From positions 43,624 to 107,623 of the forward strand of contig JAJYZC010000006.1 of the NCBI GenBank assembly GCA_021800255.1: 64,000 bases of DNA, in the 5' to 3' direction. The position numbers and the translations under genes are program-made. The first letter of the stretch is position 1, and every line of letters starts with the position of its first letter. Shown in pieces: positions 10,341 through 20,446 of the stretch. This DNA comes from Acidobacteriota bacterium. GTDB taxonomy: Bacteria; Acidobacteriota; Terriglobia; Terriglobales; Acidobacteriaceae. The notes below the pieces were generated by a model. The model was not told the DNA's origin, ran no database searches, and saw only the letters and a program-made list of their open reading frames with translations.

Positions 10341-11665
10341 CAGTTACCCTCCTCGCCATTGGCGCCGGCCCCGCTATCGGTTTTGGCCGGGCTGATTTTT
10401 ACTTTTGTGCCTGGATCAAGCCCATAAGAACCGCTGGTAATCACGAGATCGGAGGGTGCGAGGCCGGAGAGCACCTGTACGTCGTGACCATCGTTGATGC
10501 CCAAGGTTACCGGCCTTGGCTGGGCCGCGCCGTTTGCGACCACCATCACAGATTTGCTGCCGTCTTGCGCGGTGAGGACCGCGGAGAGTGGGATCGTCAT
10601 GGTGTGTGCGACGGTGCGCCCAGTGATGGAAGCATGGACGGGAGATCCCGCCACGAGCACTCCCGCACGGTTGTCGATTCTGAGCCAGACTTCGACCGTG
10701 GTGCTGCCAGGGTCGAGAGCGGGGCTGATGAGCGCAACCTTGGCGGAGACCGGTTTGGCGATTCCTGGAACTTGCACCGTGGCTTCATTGCCTACCTTCA
10801 ACTCCTGCGCCTCCTGTTGCGCGATGTGAGCCTTGGCGATGAGCGTGGAAGTGTCCATGACCGTGAGCAACGGCGTGCCCGGTGACGCCGTTTCGCCGGC
10901 GAACAAAGGCCGCGCCGTCACAACTCCGTCGATGGGGCTGCGAATCTCGGAGTAGGCTATCTGGGCCTCCGCGCCCTCGTATCGTCCCTTGGCGGAGATC
11001 AACTGGCCCTGCGCCTGTTGGATGCCGGCTGCTTGATTCACTTTGCGCACCGCATCGAGCTTCTTCACGGCTGTCTCGTAAGCGCCCTGCGCCTGAACCA
11101 GGGCCGCTCTGGATGTATCCAGAAGCTGGCCGGGAATCGCGCCCTCCGCAAACAGCGCCGTGCGGCTCTTCACCAACTGCTGGTTCATGGTGAGATTGGC
11201 CTTGGCCTGCGCGACGGCCACCTCGGCGGCTTGCACCTCCTGCGGAATCTGCGCGCCGGTAGCTAAGGCGTATGCTCCCTGGGCGGCCTCATAGGCTCCC
11301 TTGTTGTCCAGCGCCGCGGCCTTCAAATCCCTGTTATCGAGCACGGCCAGCAACTCGCCGGCATGGACCACCGAGCCGCGCTGCACGTAGAACTGCTTTA
11401 CCGGCGCCGTAATTTTGGGAACGATGGCCGCCTGCGCCACCGGGGCGAGCACCGCGTCAGCCTGGATGTGCTCGGCGACCGGCCCCTGCTGGGGATGCTC
11501 TGCCTGCACAGTCACCCCGGTCTGGGGCGCGGCTTGCTTCTTGCAGCCGGAAAGCAAAAGCGCCGCCAGGGCTATCGCGCACATGGCCATCCGGCGCGGC
11601 TTCAGCCCGGTTGTAGATGTGGCGTTACTGCAAAACGCGGTCATCGTTCTCCTCCTGATCGTCAC
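10340..11665 (-). CDS. RND efflux periplasmic adaptor (membrane fusion protein)
   Basis: Lipoprotein-like LLLSGC; YSEIRSPIDGVVTARPLFAGETASPGTPLLTVMDTSTL. Overlaps the RND gene start at 10340. Confidence 0.92.
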   Translation of the reverse strand: MTIRRRTMTAFCSNATSTTGLKPRRMAMCAIALAALLLSGCKKQAAPQTGVTVQAEHPQQGPVAEHIQADAVLAPVAQAAIVPKITAPVKQFYVQRGSVVHAGELLAVLDNRDLKAAALDNKGAYEAAQGAYALATGAQIPQEVQAAEVAVAQAKANLTMNQQLVKSRTALFAEGAIPGQLLDTSRAALVQAQGAYETAVKKLDAVRKVNQAAGIQQAQGQLISAKGRYEGAEAQIAYSEIRSPIDGVVTARPLFAGETASPGTPLLTVMDTSTLIAKAHIAQQEAQELKVGNEATVQVPGIAKPVSAKVALISPALDPGSTTVEVWLRIDNRAGVLVAGSPVHASITGRTVAHTMTIPLSAVLTAQDGSKSVMVVANGAAQPRPVTLGINDGHDVQVLSGLAPSDLVITSGSYGLDPGTKVKISPAKTDSGAGANGEEGN

Positions 11666-11669
11666 CGGC

Positions 11670-13118
11670 TCACATGACCCCGGTCAGGGTTTGCAGTTGG
11701 GCGAGCGCAGTCTCATAGCGGACGCGCCCGTCATCGCGCGCGTACTCAGCCGCAACATAAGCGTCTTGCGCAGCAACGACGTCGAGCACCGTAGCGTCGC
11801 CGCCGGTGTACGCCAGCCGGGTCAGGCGCAGGCTCTCGGCCGCAGTAGAGACGCTTTGATCCAGAGAGGCCAGCTCATCGCGCGCCACCTTGGCGGCGGC
11901 ATAGTACTGATCCAGTTCCGCGATCAGTTGACGCTCGGTGGCGTCGAGCGCCACTTGGGCGGCATTGCGAAGGATCTTGCTCTGCTTGACCTTGTGCTGG
12001 GTGGCCAGCCAGTCCCAGACGGGGAGGTTCATGGTCACGCTGGCGGAGTAACCGAGATTGCGCGGCTGAATGCCGGCAAAAGCGCCAGTGGTGACGATGG
12101 GGGCATTGACGGCGAACTGGTTGGCGTCGATGCCGTAGATCACATTGAGCAGGAGGTTGGGCATGTAGGCAGCCCGCGCCGCCATCACATCGGCGTTGCT
12201 CGCCTGCAGCGCCGCCAGGGCGCTCTTCAGTTGGGGATTGTTCTTGGCCGCGGCCGCAGCCACGTCCTCGCGCGAGGCCAGCGGCGGCGGCATCGACGGA
12301 GCTTTGAGGATATAGGGGGTTTCCGGATTGGGGAACAGCAGCACGCCCAGATTGAGGCGCGCCGTTTCATCCGCTAGTTGCGTGTCCTCAAGTGCGCGCC
12401 GGCTCTGCTGCTCAGTGAGCTGCGCTTTGACTACATCGGCGTATGCCGACTCGCGCTTCCGCTCGCGCTCCACGGTCAGCTTGGTAAAGCCGCTGGCGTA
12501 CTGGAGGGCGCGCTTGGCAACGGCAACTTTGTTGTCGTCGGCCAGCGCGGTATAGAACAAGTTGGTGACTGCGACCACCAGCCCGCGGCGCGCAATCTCC
12601 AATTGCGCCTCGGCCAGTGCCGACGCGGCATCGGCCCGGCGCACGGCCGCTGGTCCGGCAAAGCCGAGCGGCTGCTCGAAGATGCCCTGGGCCATGTACT
12701 CCCACGGACGCGAGTCGTTGGCGACGAAGCGGGGCAAAGGCGCCCGAGGCTGGCCGGCATCGCCCTCGGTGTAGACTCCGTTGGGCTGGGTGTAGATGTC
12801 GTTGCTCAAAAAGCGCGCCGTGGGCAGTAGGCCGGCGCGGGCGATGGAGCGGTCGAGGGACGCCGACTGGCTGGCGGCCTCGGCCGCAGCATAGCCTGGC
12901 ACGCTGGCTTCGGCGCGGCGAATGGCCTCCTGCAAAGTGATGACGGCCGGCTTGGCCGCAGGCTGAGCGCCTGCGGCGGCGTTGCCCGGAGCCTGGCTGA
13001 ACGCGGCCTGGACTGCTGCTCCTATCGAAAATAAAGAGAGAAAAGCGGAAGAGCGAATTGCGCTGGATATGGAACCGAAGCGCAGCCGTCTCCGCTTACC
13101 CCGGAAGTTATTCTGCAT
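11670..13118 (-). CDS. TolC-family outer membrane efflux protein
   Basis: Signal peptide, ITLQEAIRRAEASVPGY, coiled-coil repeats. First gene of the minus-strand efflux operon; track ORF begins 13136. Confidence 0.87.
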   Translation of the reverse strand: MQNNFRGKRRRLRFGSISSAIRSSAFLSLFSIGAAVQAAFSQAPGNAAAGAQPAAKPAVITLQEAIRRAEASVPGYAAAEAASQSASLDRSIARAGLLPTARFLSNDIYTQPNGVYTEGDAGQPRAPLPRFVANDSRPWEYMAQGIFEQPLGFAGPAAVRRADAASALAEAQLEIARRGLVVAVTNLFYTALADDNKVAVAKRALQYASGFTKLTVERERKRESAYADVVKAQLTEQQSRRALEDTQLADETARLNLGVLLFPNPETPYILKAPSMPPPLASREDVAAAAAKNNPQLKSALAALQASNADVMAARAAYMPNLLLNVIYGIDANQFAVNAPIVTTGAFAGIQPRNLGYSASVTMNLPVWDWLATQHKVKQSKILRNAAQVALDATERQLIAELDQYYAAAKVARDELASLDQSVSTAAESLRLTRLAYTGGDATVLDVVAAQDAYVAAEYARDDGRVRYETALAQLQTLTGVM

Positions 13119-13406
13119 GGTCACACCCAGAAGCATACAATCCCGTTTCAGATCAATCTGGAATTCGTATGATCATCGCCAGCGCCGCCCGGGTATGGCT
13201 TCATCTATTCGGCGCCCTTGCGACACTGAGATAAAGCTTATGACGCCCGGAGAGGCGCAAGCAAACGTTGCCGCGGGGAATGAAACGTGTCGAAATGCGG
13301 TAAACGCAAACCAGGGGCATGGAAACGCGGGCAGCGAGCGGATGAGCAGCTCCGCTTGGCGCTGGGTCTTTGACCGCATGAATTCGTTTCTTCGAGATCG
13401 TGCTTT

Positions 13407-13430
13407 CCCAGGTCCCAAAGGGGACCTGGG
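13407..13430. other. Perfect 10-bp-stem hairpin, 4-nt loop
   Basis: cccaggtccc-aaag-gggacctggg. Confidence 0.8.
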
Positions 13431-13468
13431 GCACCCCAGGATGGTGCAAAATCAAGCGGTCAGAGGCG

Positions 13469-14332
13469 CTAGCCGGGCGGAAGCGCGGAAGGGGCGACTG
13501 CTACGGGGAGCGGCCGCGCCGCGAGCACGGGGTGTACGAGTTCGGCGGGCCAGATGTAAACCGCGAGGCGGCGGGAATAATGCAGAACCGGCGGCTGGTT
13601 CGGCAACTCAAGACCGGCGGCCGCGGCCAAGCCGTTGTGCTCGATCTCCGCCTCGGCTTCTTCGAGCGGCCAGGGAACGTAGTGTAGATAGGCGCGAACG
13701 GGGTCGCCCGCACGATTGGCGCTGAACAGGCAGGAGCGGTCGTTGAGGAAGGACTCGAGCGTGCCGGTGCGCATTTCGGCAAGCTTCTGGGTAGGCCCCA
13801 AGCCGCGGTAACGGGCTTTGAAGATCACCGGCCGGGCGGCGAAACGCCTCCGGCTGTAAAAGGAAAACTCGCGTTCCGTTCGTTGTTCAAAGCGCATCTC
13901 GGCCCAGTAGTAGGGTAGGTAGTAGAAGGAACGCGCTACGGCGATGGCCAGCAGGTTGCTTGCGTCGAAGGAAAAGCAATAGACGCCCGGCGTGCCCGTG
14001 TGTTGATCGCGGACATAGGTGCGCAGATTGAGATCAGGAAAGCCGCGCGCGCCGAGGATGGCAGGTATGCCGCGGAATTTGATGCGGTCAAGCCAGAATG
14101 GCACCACGCCGAGCCAAGCAGAGCCTTGAAAAGTGTCTACCTCCAGCCAGGGGGGCAAGAGCGCAGCAATCGAAGCTGGCGGAAGCGGCCAGTGAGCGAA
14201 GAGCAGGTCGTTCCATCGCTGGGTGATCGCCCAGCGCCCCGCCGGCAATGGCCGCGGTTTTTGCGATGTGCGTAACCGATACTCCCGCACGCGCTCCTCG
14301 CCCGTTTCCATTGATCTCCGCCCAGCCCACAC
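13469..14332 (-). CDS. DUF2071 / YqjF family protein
   Basis: WNDLLFAHWPLPPASIAALLPPWLEVDTFQGSAWLGVVPFWLDRIKFRG...FPDLNLRTYV...GVYCFSFDAS. Confidence 0.85.
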   Translation of the reverse strand: MWAGRRSMETGEERVREYRLRTSQKPRPLPAGRWAITQRWNDLLFAHWPLPPASIAALLPPWLEVDTFQGSAWLGVVPFWLDRIKFRGIPAILGARGFPDLNLRTYVRDQHTGTPGVYCFSFDASNLLAIAVARSFYYLPYYWAEMRFEQRTEREFSFYSRRRFAARPVIFKARYRGLGPTQKLAEMRTGTLESFLNDRSCLFSANRAGDPVRAYLHYVPWPLEEAEAEIEHNGLAAAAGLELPNQPPVLHYSRRLAVYIWPAELVHPVLAARPLPVAVAPSALPPG

Positions 14333-14522
14333 CCTGGCGCCCGGAGGACCGCGAAACGCCGCAGATCCGCCCTCTCCCGAGCCGTTCCACCACTACAGTA
14401 CCTCGAAAACGGCGGCGCGTAAAAGAGATTTCGCGTAAAAAGTGCAGTCCGGCCCCCTGCGCACAACAGATCGAATCCGTGGAAGGGATCTTATGCCGTA
14501 TTCTGATGGCGAGATTTAGCCT

Positions 14523-16136
14523 ATGTCCAGCGCATCTTTCGCCCGCCCCGCCGCCCGCAACCAGACTGAAGTATTCGCCGTCCACGGCGCCGACCCGGAG
14601 ATATTGGCCTTCGCTATGGCCAAGTACTCGCGTTCGGCGCTTTCCATGCGCGAGTCGCTGGCCGAGATCAGCGCCCAGCGCGCCGAACAGTTTCTGAACA
14701 CCTTTTACTTTCAATACGGCCACCGCTCCATCGCCGACCTGGCGCATATCGCCTTCGCGGTAGAGCGGCTCAGCCTGATGGCGGCCATCGTGCTGGTGGA
14801 CGAGCCGCGCTGGGATGGGCAGGAACGTTCGACGCGCTACCAGAACTTTCTCAAATCAGGGTGGTATCTGCCTGATTTTGAGGAGGATGCTGGTTCGGCC
14901 GCAGTGTATTGCCGGACCATCGAGAGCCTTTTCGCGGTTTACCAAAGCACAACCGCGGCCGTCCTCGACGTGCTGCGCAGCCGGGTGGTCCGGCCGGAGG
15001 CGTTGAAGCCGGAAAGCTACGAGCGCACCCTCAAGGCGCGAGCCTTCGATGTGGCCCGCTATTTGCTCCCGCTGGCCACCAACACCTCGCTCGGCCAGAT
15101 CGTAAGCGCGCGCACGCTGGAGGGCCAGGTTGCGCGCCTGCTCTCGCACCCCGCCGCCGAGGTGCGCGACCTGGGCGCCAAGCTGCGCGACGCCGCCACG
15201 GGACCCGCCTGGAACGTGAACGCGCAGTCCGCGCAAGCGTTCGTGGAAAAGCTGGGCGCGCTCAAGGACGATTCCCGGGCCGATCTGGCCGCCGAAGCGG
15301 CCGCGCTTTTCACGCGCGCGGTGCGCAGTGCGCCTACGCTCGTCAAATACACCCAGCCCAACCCCTACCAGATGGAAACCCGCGCCGCGCTGACGCAGGC
15401 GGCGCAGGAGTTCTTGCGGGAGTTGCCGCTGGCCGAGGCTCCGCGGGTCGATCTGGTGGAGCGGACCGAGAGCCTGGAGGTGGAGTTGGCCGCTACGCTG
15501 CTCTACTCGGCCAGTCATCATCCTTACCGGCAAATCCGCGACCTGGTGGCGGGCCTTCCAGGCTCCCGCATTTCTCAGATCATCCAGTTGGGGATACAGC
15601 GCCGCGGCACGCACGACGAGACGGTACGCGCCTTTCACGCCGGGGCCGCGCTGCGCTTCGACATTCTGATGGACATCGGCGGCTTCCGCGACATGCACCG
15701 GCACCGGCGCGTGACGCAGATCATCCAGGGCTTTACCGCAGAGCACGGCTACGAGACGCCGGGTTCGGGCGATCTGCCGGCAGGCCCACACGGCGATTTC
15801 GACATTCTAGCCGAGGCCGGCGTAGAGGGCGATTACCGCTCCGCCATCGAGTCCGCGCACCAGGCCAGCGCGCAGATCGCTGCGGGCCGGGCGCCCGAGG
15901 CCGCGCAGTCCGCCCTCTACCTGCTGCCGCTGGCCACGCGCATCCGGGCGCTCTTCAAGATGGACTTTGCCGAGGCGCAGTACATCATCGAACTGCGCTC
16001 GGCCCCGGCCGGCCACTTCAGCTACCGGCGCGTGGCCTGGGAGATGTTCTTAGCCCTCCAGCGCCAGCATCCGGAGCTGGCAAGGCATATCCGGGTGACC
16101 GACTTTACCAAACCAATCGACATGCTCCAGCGGTGA
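14523..16136 (+). CDS. ThyX-like FAD-dependent thymidylate synthase homolog, tandem two-domain form (537 aa)
   Basis: First half FQYGHRSIADLAH...QERSTRYQNF and RYLLPLATNTSLGQIVSARTLE; second half FRDMHRHRRVTQIIQGF and LYLLPLATRIRALFKMDFAEAQYIIELRSAPAGH. Confidence 0.82.
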   Translation: MSSASFARPAARNQTEVFAVHGADPEILAFAMAKYSRSALSMRESLAEISAQRAEQFLNTFYFQYGHRSIADLAHIAFAVERLSLMAAIVLVDEPRWDGQERSTRYQNFLKSGWYLPDFEEDAGSAAVYCRTIESLFAVYQSTTAAVLDVLRSRVVRPEALKPESYERTLKARAFDVARYLLPLATNTSLGQIVSARTLEGQVARLLSHPAAEVRDLGAKLRDAATGPAWNVNAQSAQAFVEKLGALKDDSRADLAAEAAALFTRAVRSAPTLVKYTQPNPYQMETRAALTQAAQEFLRELPLAEAPRVDLVERTESLEVELAATLLYSASHHPYRQIRDLVAGLPGSRISQIIQLGIQRRGTHDETVRAFHAGAALRFDILMDIGGFRDMHRHRRVTQIIQGFTAEHGYETPGSGDLPAGPHGDFDILAEAGVEGDYRSAIESAHQASAQIAAGRAPEAAQSALYLLPLATRIRALFKMDFAEAQYIIELRSAPAGHFSYRRVAWEMFLALQRQHPELARHIRVTDFTKPIDMLQR

Positions 16137-16226
16137 GTAGTTGACCGTGCGCCACGCGGGCCGATCCGTGATGCACGGCGCGTCAACACCTGACGAGCAC
16201 ACCTTCCTCTGTGCGAAAATCAAAGT

Positions 16227-17300
16227 TTGCAAACACAGGCCAAGTTCCGCCTGCTAGTGGTGCGCCTGGGCGCCATGGGCGATATTCTGCACGCCCTGCC
16301 GGCGGTGACCGCGCTGCGGCTCGCCCATCCTGATTGGGAGATCGGATGGGTGGTGGAACCGCGCTGGCGGGCGCTGCTAAAAGCAGGGACTGAGGGACTA
16401 GGGACTAGGGACTCCGCGCAGCCGCTGATTGACCGGCTGCACTTTGCGGCGGCGAAGGAGTGGAAGCGAAGGCCGTTGAGCGCGGAGACGGCCAGGGAGA
16501 TCAAGGCGCTGCGCGGAGAGATGCGCGGCTCGGGCTATGACGCCGTGATCGACTTCCAGGGGGCGGTGCGGTCGGCGGCGATCGCACGGATGGCCGGATG
16601 CGGGCGGGTGATCGGCGAATCGCATCCCCGCGAATGGGCCGCGCGCTGGCTGTTTAGCGAGCGGGTGGCGACGCGCGGGAAGCATGTGATCGAGCAGGAC
16701 GTGGAGCTGGCGTCGGCGGTAGCCGGCGACGCGCTGAGCGCGGCCAGGCCCTTGCTGCCCGTGGACCCGGCAGCGGAGGCGTGGTGCGACGGGCTGCTCC
16801 GGGGCGGCGGCGGCTGGCCGGCGGCGCTGATCGCGCCGGGCGCCGGCTGGGGCGCAAAACGATGGCCGCCGGGGCGCTACGCGGCCCTGGCTAAGGGACT
16901 GGCGGAGAGGGGATTTCGCGTGCTGGTGAACGCCGGACCCGGCGAAGAGGCGCTGGCCGGGGAGATTGTGGGGGGAAGCGGCGGCGCGGCGGAGGAGCTG
17001 CGCGCGTCATTGGAGCAGCTAATCGCCCTCGCGCGGCGGATTGCGCTGTGCGTGGGCGGAGATACGGGGCCGCTGCACCTGGCCTGTGCGCTGGGCCGTC
17101 CGGTGGTAGGCATTTACGGTCCCACCGACCCCGGCCGTAATGGTCCGTTCCGCTCGCACGCACGTGTGCTGCGCAGCCCGGCAAGCCGCCGCGACCACAG
17201 CCGCCGCGCCGCGCCAGAGGCGGGTCTGCTGACCATCGCGCCCGAGGACGTGCTGCGCGCCGCCGGCGAACTGCTGACGGAGGGAGCGGAGTATGAATGA
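16227..17300 (+). CDS. Glycosyltransferase family 9 / lipopolysaccharide heptosyltransferase I-like
   Basis: LLVVRLGAMGDILHALPAVTALRLAHPDWEIGWVVEPRW...LCVGGDTGPLHLACALGRPVVGIYGPTDPGRNGPF. TTG start. Confidence 0.88.
   Translation: MQTQAKFRLLVVRLGAMGDILHALPAVTALRLAHPDWEIGWVVEPRWRALLKAGTEGLGTRDSAQPLIDRLHFAAAKEWKRRPLSAETAREIKALRGEMRGSGYDAVIDFQGAVRSAAIARMAGCGRVIGESHPREWAARWLFSERVATRGKHVIEQDVELASAVAGDALSAARPLLPVDPAAEAWCDGLLRGGGGWPAALIAPGAGWGAKRWPPGRYAALAKGLAERGFRVLVNAGPGEEALAGEIVGGSGGAAEELRASLEQLIALARRIALCVGGDTGPLHLACALGRPVVGIYGPTDPGRNGPFRSHARVLRSPASRRDHSRRAAPEAGLLTIAPEDVLRAAGELLTEGAEYE
16387..16414 (+). repeat. Heptameric tandem repeat, four AGGGACT-type units, inside a CDS
   Basis: gggactgagggactagggactagggact read directly. 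Confidence 0.9.
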
Positions 17301-17964
17301 GCGCAGCGCCTCCCCGGCGCGCGGTACCGCGCAGCGGCGCTGGATGCAACAGTGGCAGCGCGCAGCGCGGCGGATTCGCGTGCCGCTGGGCTTTCTGACG
17401 GCCGGATTTTATCTCTACGAGCTATGGCGGCAGGCGCCGCATCCGGCAGCCATTGCGTGGAGCGCGGCGCTGGTGGCGCCCGGTCTGGCGCTGCGCGGCT
17501 ACGCCTCAGGCTGCGTGAAGAAGGACCGCGCGCTGACCATGACCGGGCCCTACGCGCACACGCGCAATCCCCTCTACCTGGGGTCGATGCTGGTGGCTGC
17601 GGGCTTTGCCCTGGCCCTTGAGAGCTGGCTGGTGGCGGCGGTGCTGGCGGCCGGGTTCGCGGTGATTTACGTGCCGGTGATCGCCGCGGAAGAGCGGTTT
17701 TTGCGCAGCATATTTCCAGAGTATGAAGCCTATTGCCGAAGCGTGCCGCGGCTGATTCCACGATTCAGGCCGGCGCGGCCGCAAAGCGGAGACGGCGGCA
17801 CCAAGGTAACCGCAGTGGCTACAGAAGGAGTTGCCGGGGGATTCTCGCCGGCGCTCTACATGCGGCACCGCGAGTACAATGCTGCCATAGGGGCCGCATT
17901 GCTCTACCTCAGCCTGCTCTTTCTGCGCCCGGTGCTGGCAGCCATCCTGCGCGGGGCGCGATGA
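17293..17964 (+). CDS. Isoprenylcysteine carboxyl methyltransferase / PEMT-like membrane methyltransferase
   Basis: GPYAHTRNPLYLGSMLVAAGFAL...EERFLRSIFPEYEAYCRSVPRLIP. Confidence 0.83.
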   Translation: MNERSASPARGTAQRRWMQQWQRAARRIRVPLGFLTAGFYLYELWRQAPHPAAIAWSAALVAPGLALRGYASGCVKKDRALTMTGPYAHTRNPLYLGSMLVAAGFALALESWLVAAVLAAGFAVIYVPVIAAEERFLRSIFPEYEAYCRSVPRLIPRFRPARPQSGDGGTKVTAVATEGVAGGFSPALYMRHREYNAAIGAALLYLSLLFLRPVLAAILRGAR

Positions 17965-18003
17965 ATATTTTCCCGGCCGAAGCGGTCAACTTTTAAGGAG
18001 CCA

Positions 18004-18783
18004 TTGCCAACGTTGAAGATACGCGCGCAGGCAGCGATCTTATTTTGCGCTTTTGCACTGGGAGCAGGGGCTCGAAGCCAGCAGGGTGACCCGCTGCCGC
18101 CGCCGCGCGCCGGGTTCAGCTTTCCCGACAACCAGACCCTCAACTATTCCGTGGACTGGCGCGTTTTCCCCGCCGGCGTGGCTGCGATTCACTTCGATGC
18201 CGAGGGCGCCCGCGAGCAGATCACCGCCTCGGCCGAGACCATTGGGGCCATCAATCTGCTTTTCCATGTGGGCGATCACTTCGAATCCACGGTAAACCGC
18301 ACGCAAGGGTGCACCTACGAGTTCGATAAGCAGACGGTGGAGGGCCGCCGGCAGGTGAACTCGACGCTCACCGTGAACTACGGCAAAGGGACGGTCGTTC
18401 TGGACCAGCAAAACCTGGTCAAGCACCAGACAAAACACCTGGAAACCTCCGTGCACGGCTGCGTGACGGATTTACTGTCAGGGATTTTTTACGCGGCGTC
18501 GCAACCCTTGGAGCTAGGGCATAGCTTTGTGCTGCCTGTCGCCGACGCCGCGCACACCGTGCCGGTGACCATGAAGGTGGAAAGCCAAGAGATCGTAAAG
18601 ACGCCCATGGGCACCTTCAAAACCCTGCGCGTGCAGCCTACGGCGTCGGCGGGGGTGGTGAAGAATCGCGGCGACATATGGATCTGGTATACGGACGACC
18701 AGCGTCACCTGCCTGTGCAGATGCGGGCGCGGCTATTCTGGGGCACCATCACCTTCCGGCTGACGGGCATTGAGAACAAGTGA
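18004..18783 (+). CDS. DUF3108-domain secreted protein
   Basis: Signal peptide; NQTLNYSVDWRVFPAGVAAIHF ... IWIWYTDDQRHLPVQMRARLFWGTITFRLTGI. Confidence 0.75.
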   Translation: MPTLKIRAQAAILFCAFALGAGARSQQGDPLPPPRAGFSFPDNQTLNYSVDWRVFPAGVAAIHFDAEGAREQITASAETIGAINLLFHVGDHFESTVNRTQGCTYEFDKQTVEGRRQVNSTLTVNYGKGTVVLDQQNLVKHQTKHLETSVHGCVTDLLSGIFYAASQPLELGHSFVLPVADAAHTVPVTMKVESQEIVKTPMGTFKTLRVQPTASAGVVKNRGDIWIWYTDDQRHLPVQMRARLFWGTITFRLTGIENK

Positions 18784-18952
18784 GCGCGGCGGGATGCAGT
18801 TGGCCGGGCGGCCTGCGGCACAATAGCTAAAGCCGGCTGCAAAATGAATGGGCGGCAGCTAAGAAGGAACAAGCGGCCGCCGCTGTGGCCTTCGCTCCGT
18901 GATGACAGCGCCCCATTTTTTTGCAGAAGCCGATAAGGAGGATCGCTTCCCT

Positions 18953-20149
18953 ATGGTTGAAATCCTGGCCCAACAGTCGGCCGCCGCGGCGGTTTCGCGG
19001 CTGGCCCTGAGCGATCTGGCGCCTTCCACCTACCAATCGGAGATTCGCGCCATGACCACGGAGTGCAACCGCATGGGCGGCATCAACCTGGCCCAGGGGG
19101 TGTGCGACACGCCGGTTCCGGCGGTGGTGGAGGCGGCGGCGGTCGAGGCCATCCGCGAGGGGCAGAACACTTACACGCGCTGCGATGGAATCGAGCGTCT
19201 GCGCGCGGCCATCGCCGTCAAGCAGCGCCGCGATTACGGGTTGGAGTATGACCCGGAGCGCGAGACGATGGCCTGCTCGGGCGCAAGCGCAGGACTGCAC
19301 GTAGCGGCCATGGCGCTGCTCAATCCTGGCGACGAAGTGATTCTCTTCGAGCCCTTCTACGGCTACCACGTGAACACGCTCCAGTCGCAGCGCGTGAAGC
19401 CGGTGCTGGTGGCGCTGGCGGAGCCGGACTGGCAGCTCGACGTGGACGCGCTGTATGCCGCCGTAACCCCGCGCACGCGCGCCATCCTGCTCAACACGCC
19501 CGCCAACCCCAGCGGAAAGATCTTCACGCGGCTGGAGCTGGAGGCGGTGGCGAAGCTGGCCATTGAGCGCGGCCTGTTCGTGATTACCGACGAGATTTAC
19601 GAGTACTTTGTCTACGATGGGGCGCAGCACATCTGTATAGCGGCGCTCGAAGGGATGCGCGAGCGGACGATTGTGGTTTCAGGGTTCAGCAAGACGTATT
19701 CCGTGACCGGCTGGCGGGTGGGCTACGCAGTGGCGGGCGCGCGCTGGATGGCGGCCATGGCGCACTTCCACGATTTGATCTACGTGTGCTCGCCCGCGCC
19801 GTTGCAGGTGGGCGTGGCTGCGGGGCTGGAGCAGTTGCCGCCCGCGTTTTACGCGCAGTTGGCTGCCGATTACCAAGGCAAACGCGAGCGGCTGGCAATC
19901 GCGCTAAAGGCGGCGGGCATGGACCCGCTGATCCCTCCCGGCGCCTATTACATCCTGGCCCGCGCGGCGCACCTGCCCGGCAAGACAGGCGCGGAAAAGG
20001 CGCGCAACCTGATGAAGGCGACGGGCGTGGCCTCCGTGGCCGGTTCGGCGTTCTTCCGTGCGGGGCGCGGCGAAGACTTGCTGCGGTTCTGCTTCGCCAA
20101 GCGGGATGCGGAGCTGGATGAGGCGTGCGAGCGGCTGAAGCGGCTGTAA
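18953..20149 (+). CDS. Pyridoxal-phosphate aminotransferase class I/II
   Basis: GGINLAQGVCDTPVP, NTPANPSGKIFTRLELEAV, VVSGFSKTYSVTGWRVGYAV (PLP lysine). RBS aaggagg at ~18936; track ORF begins 18899. Confidence 0.92.
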   Translation: MVEILAQQSAAAAVSRLALSDLAPSTYQSEIRAMTTECNRMGGINLAQGVCDTPVPAVVEAAAVEAIREGQNTYTRCDGIERLRAAIAVKQRRDYGLEYDPERETMACSGASAGLHVAAMALLNPGDEVILFEPFYGYHVNTLQSQRVKPVLVALAEPDWQLDVDALYAAVTPRTRAILLNTPANPSGKIFTRLELEAVAKLAIERGLFVITDEIYEYFVYDGAQHICIAALEGMRERTIVVSGFSKTYSVTGWRVGYAVAGARWMAAMAHFHDLIYVCSPAPLQVGVAAGLEQLPPAFYAQLAADYQGKRERLAIALKAAGMDPLIPPGAYYILARAAHLPGKTGAEKARNLMKATGVASVAGSAFFRAGRGEDLLRFCFAKRDAELDEACERLKRL

Positions 20150-20446
20150 CGGCGCGGGATTTCGCGCTCGCGCCTCACCGCGCGCCATGAATGAGGCGCC
20201 GGGCAGGGACGAAGACGCGCCAAAGAGGCCGCCAAAAAATGAGATGGGTCCTGGCTTTTGAGGGCCGGGAATCAGGCGGAATGGCCATCGCTGGACTCCC
20301 GGCCGCCGGCAGGAAATCTTGAAGAAATCTGCCGCCCGTAAGACGATCGAGGGTAAACTAGCCTTGAACCGGGATGCCAAAATGGAAATCCCGGCCTGTA
20401 CGCCTTTTCCCCTTCATCCCGGCGTACTTCACTCAGGAATGCTGAA

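Noticed and set aside
8298-10427. Long plus-strand ORFs (8298-9227, 9744-10427)
   Set aside because: Antisense to the RND permease; Gly/Asp/His-rich shadow frames.
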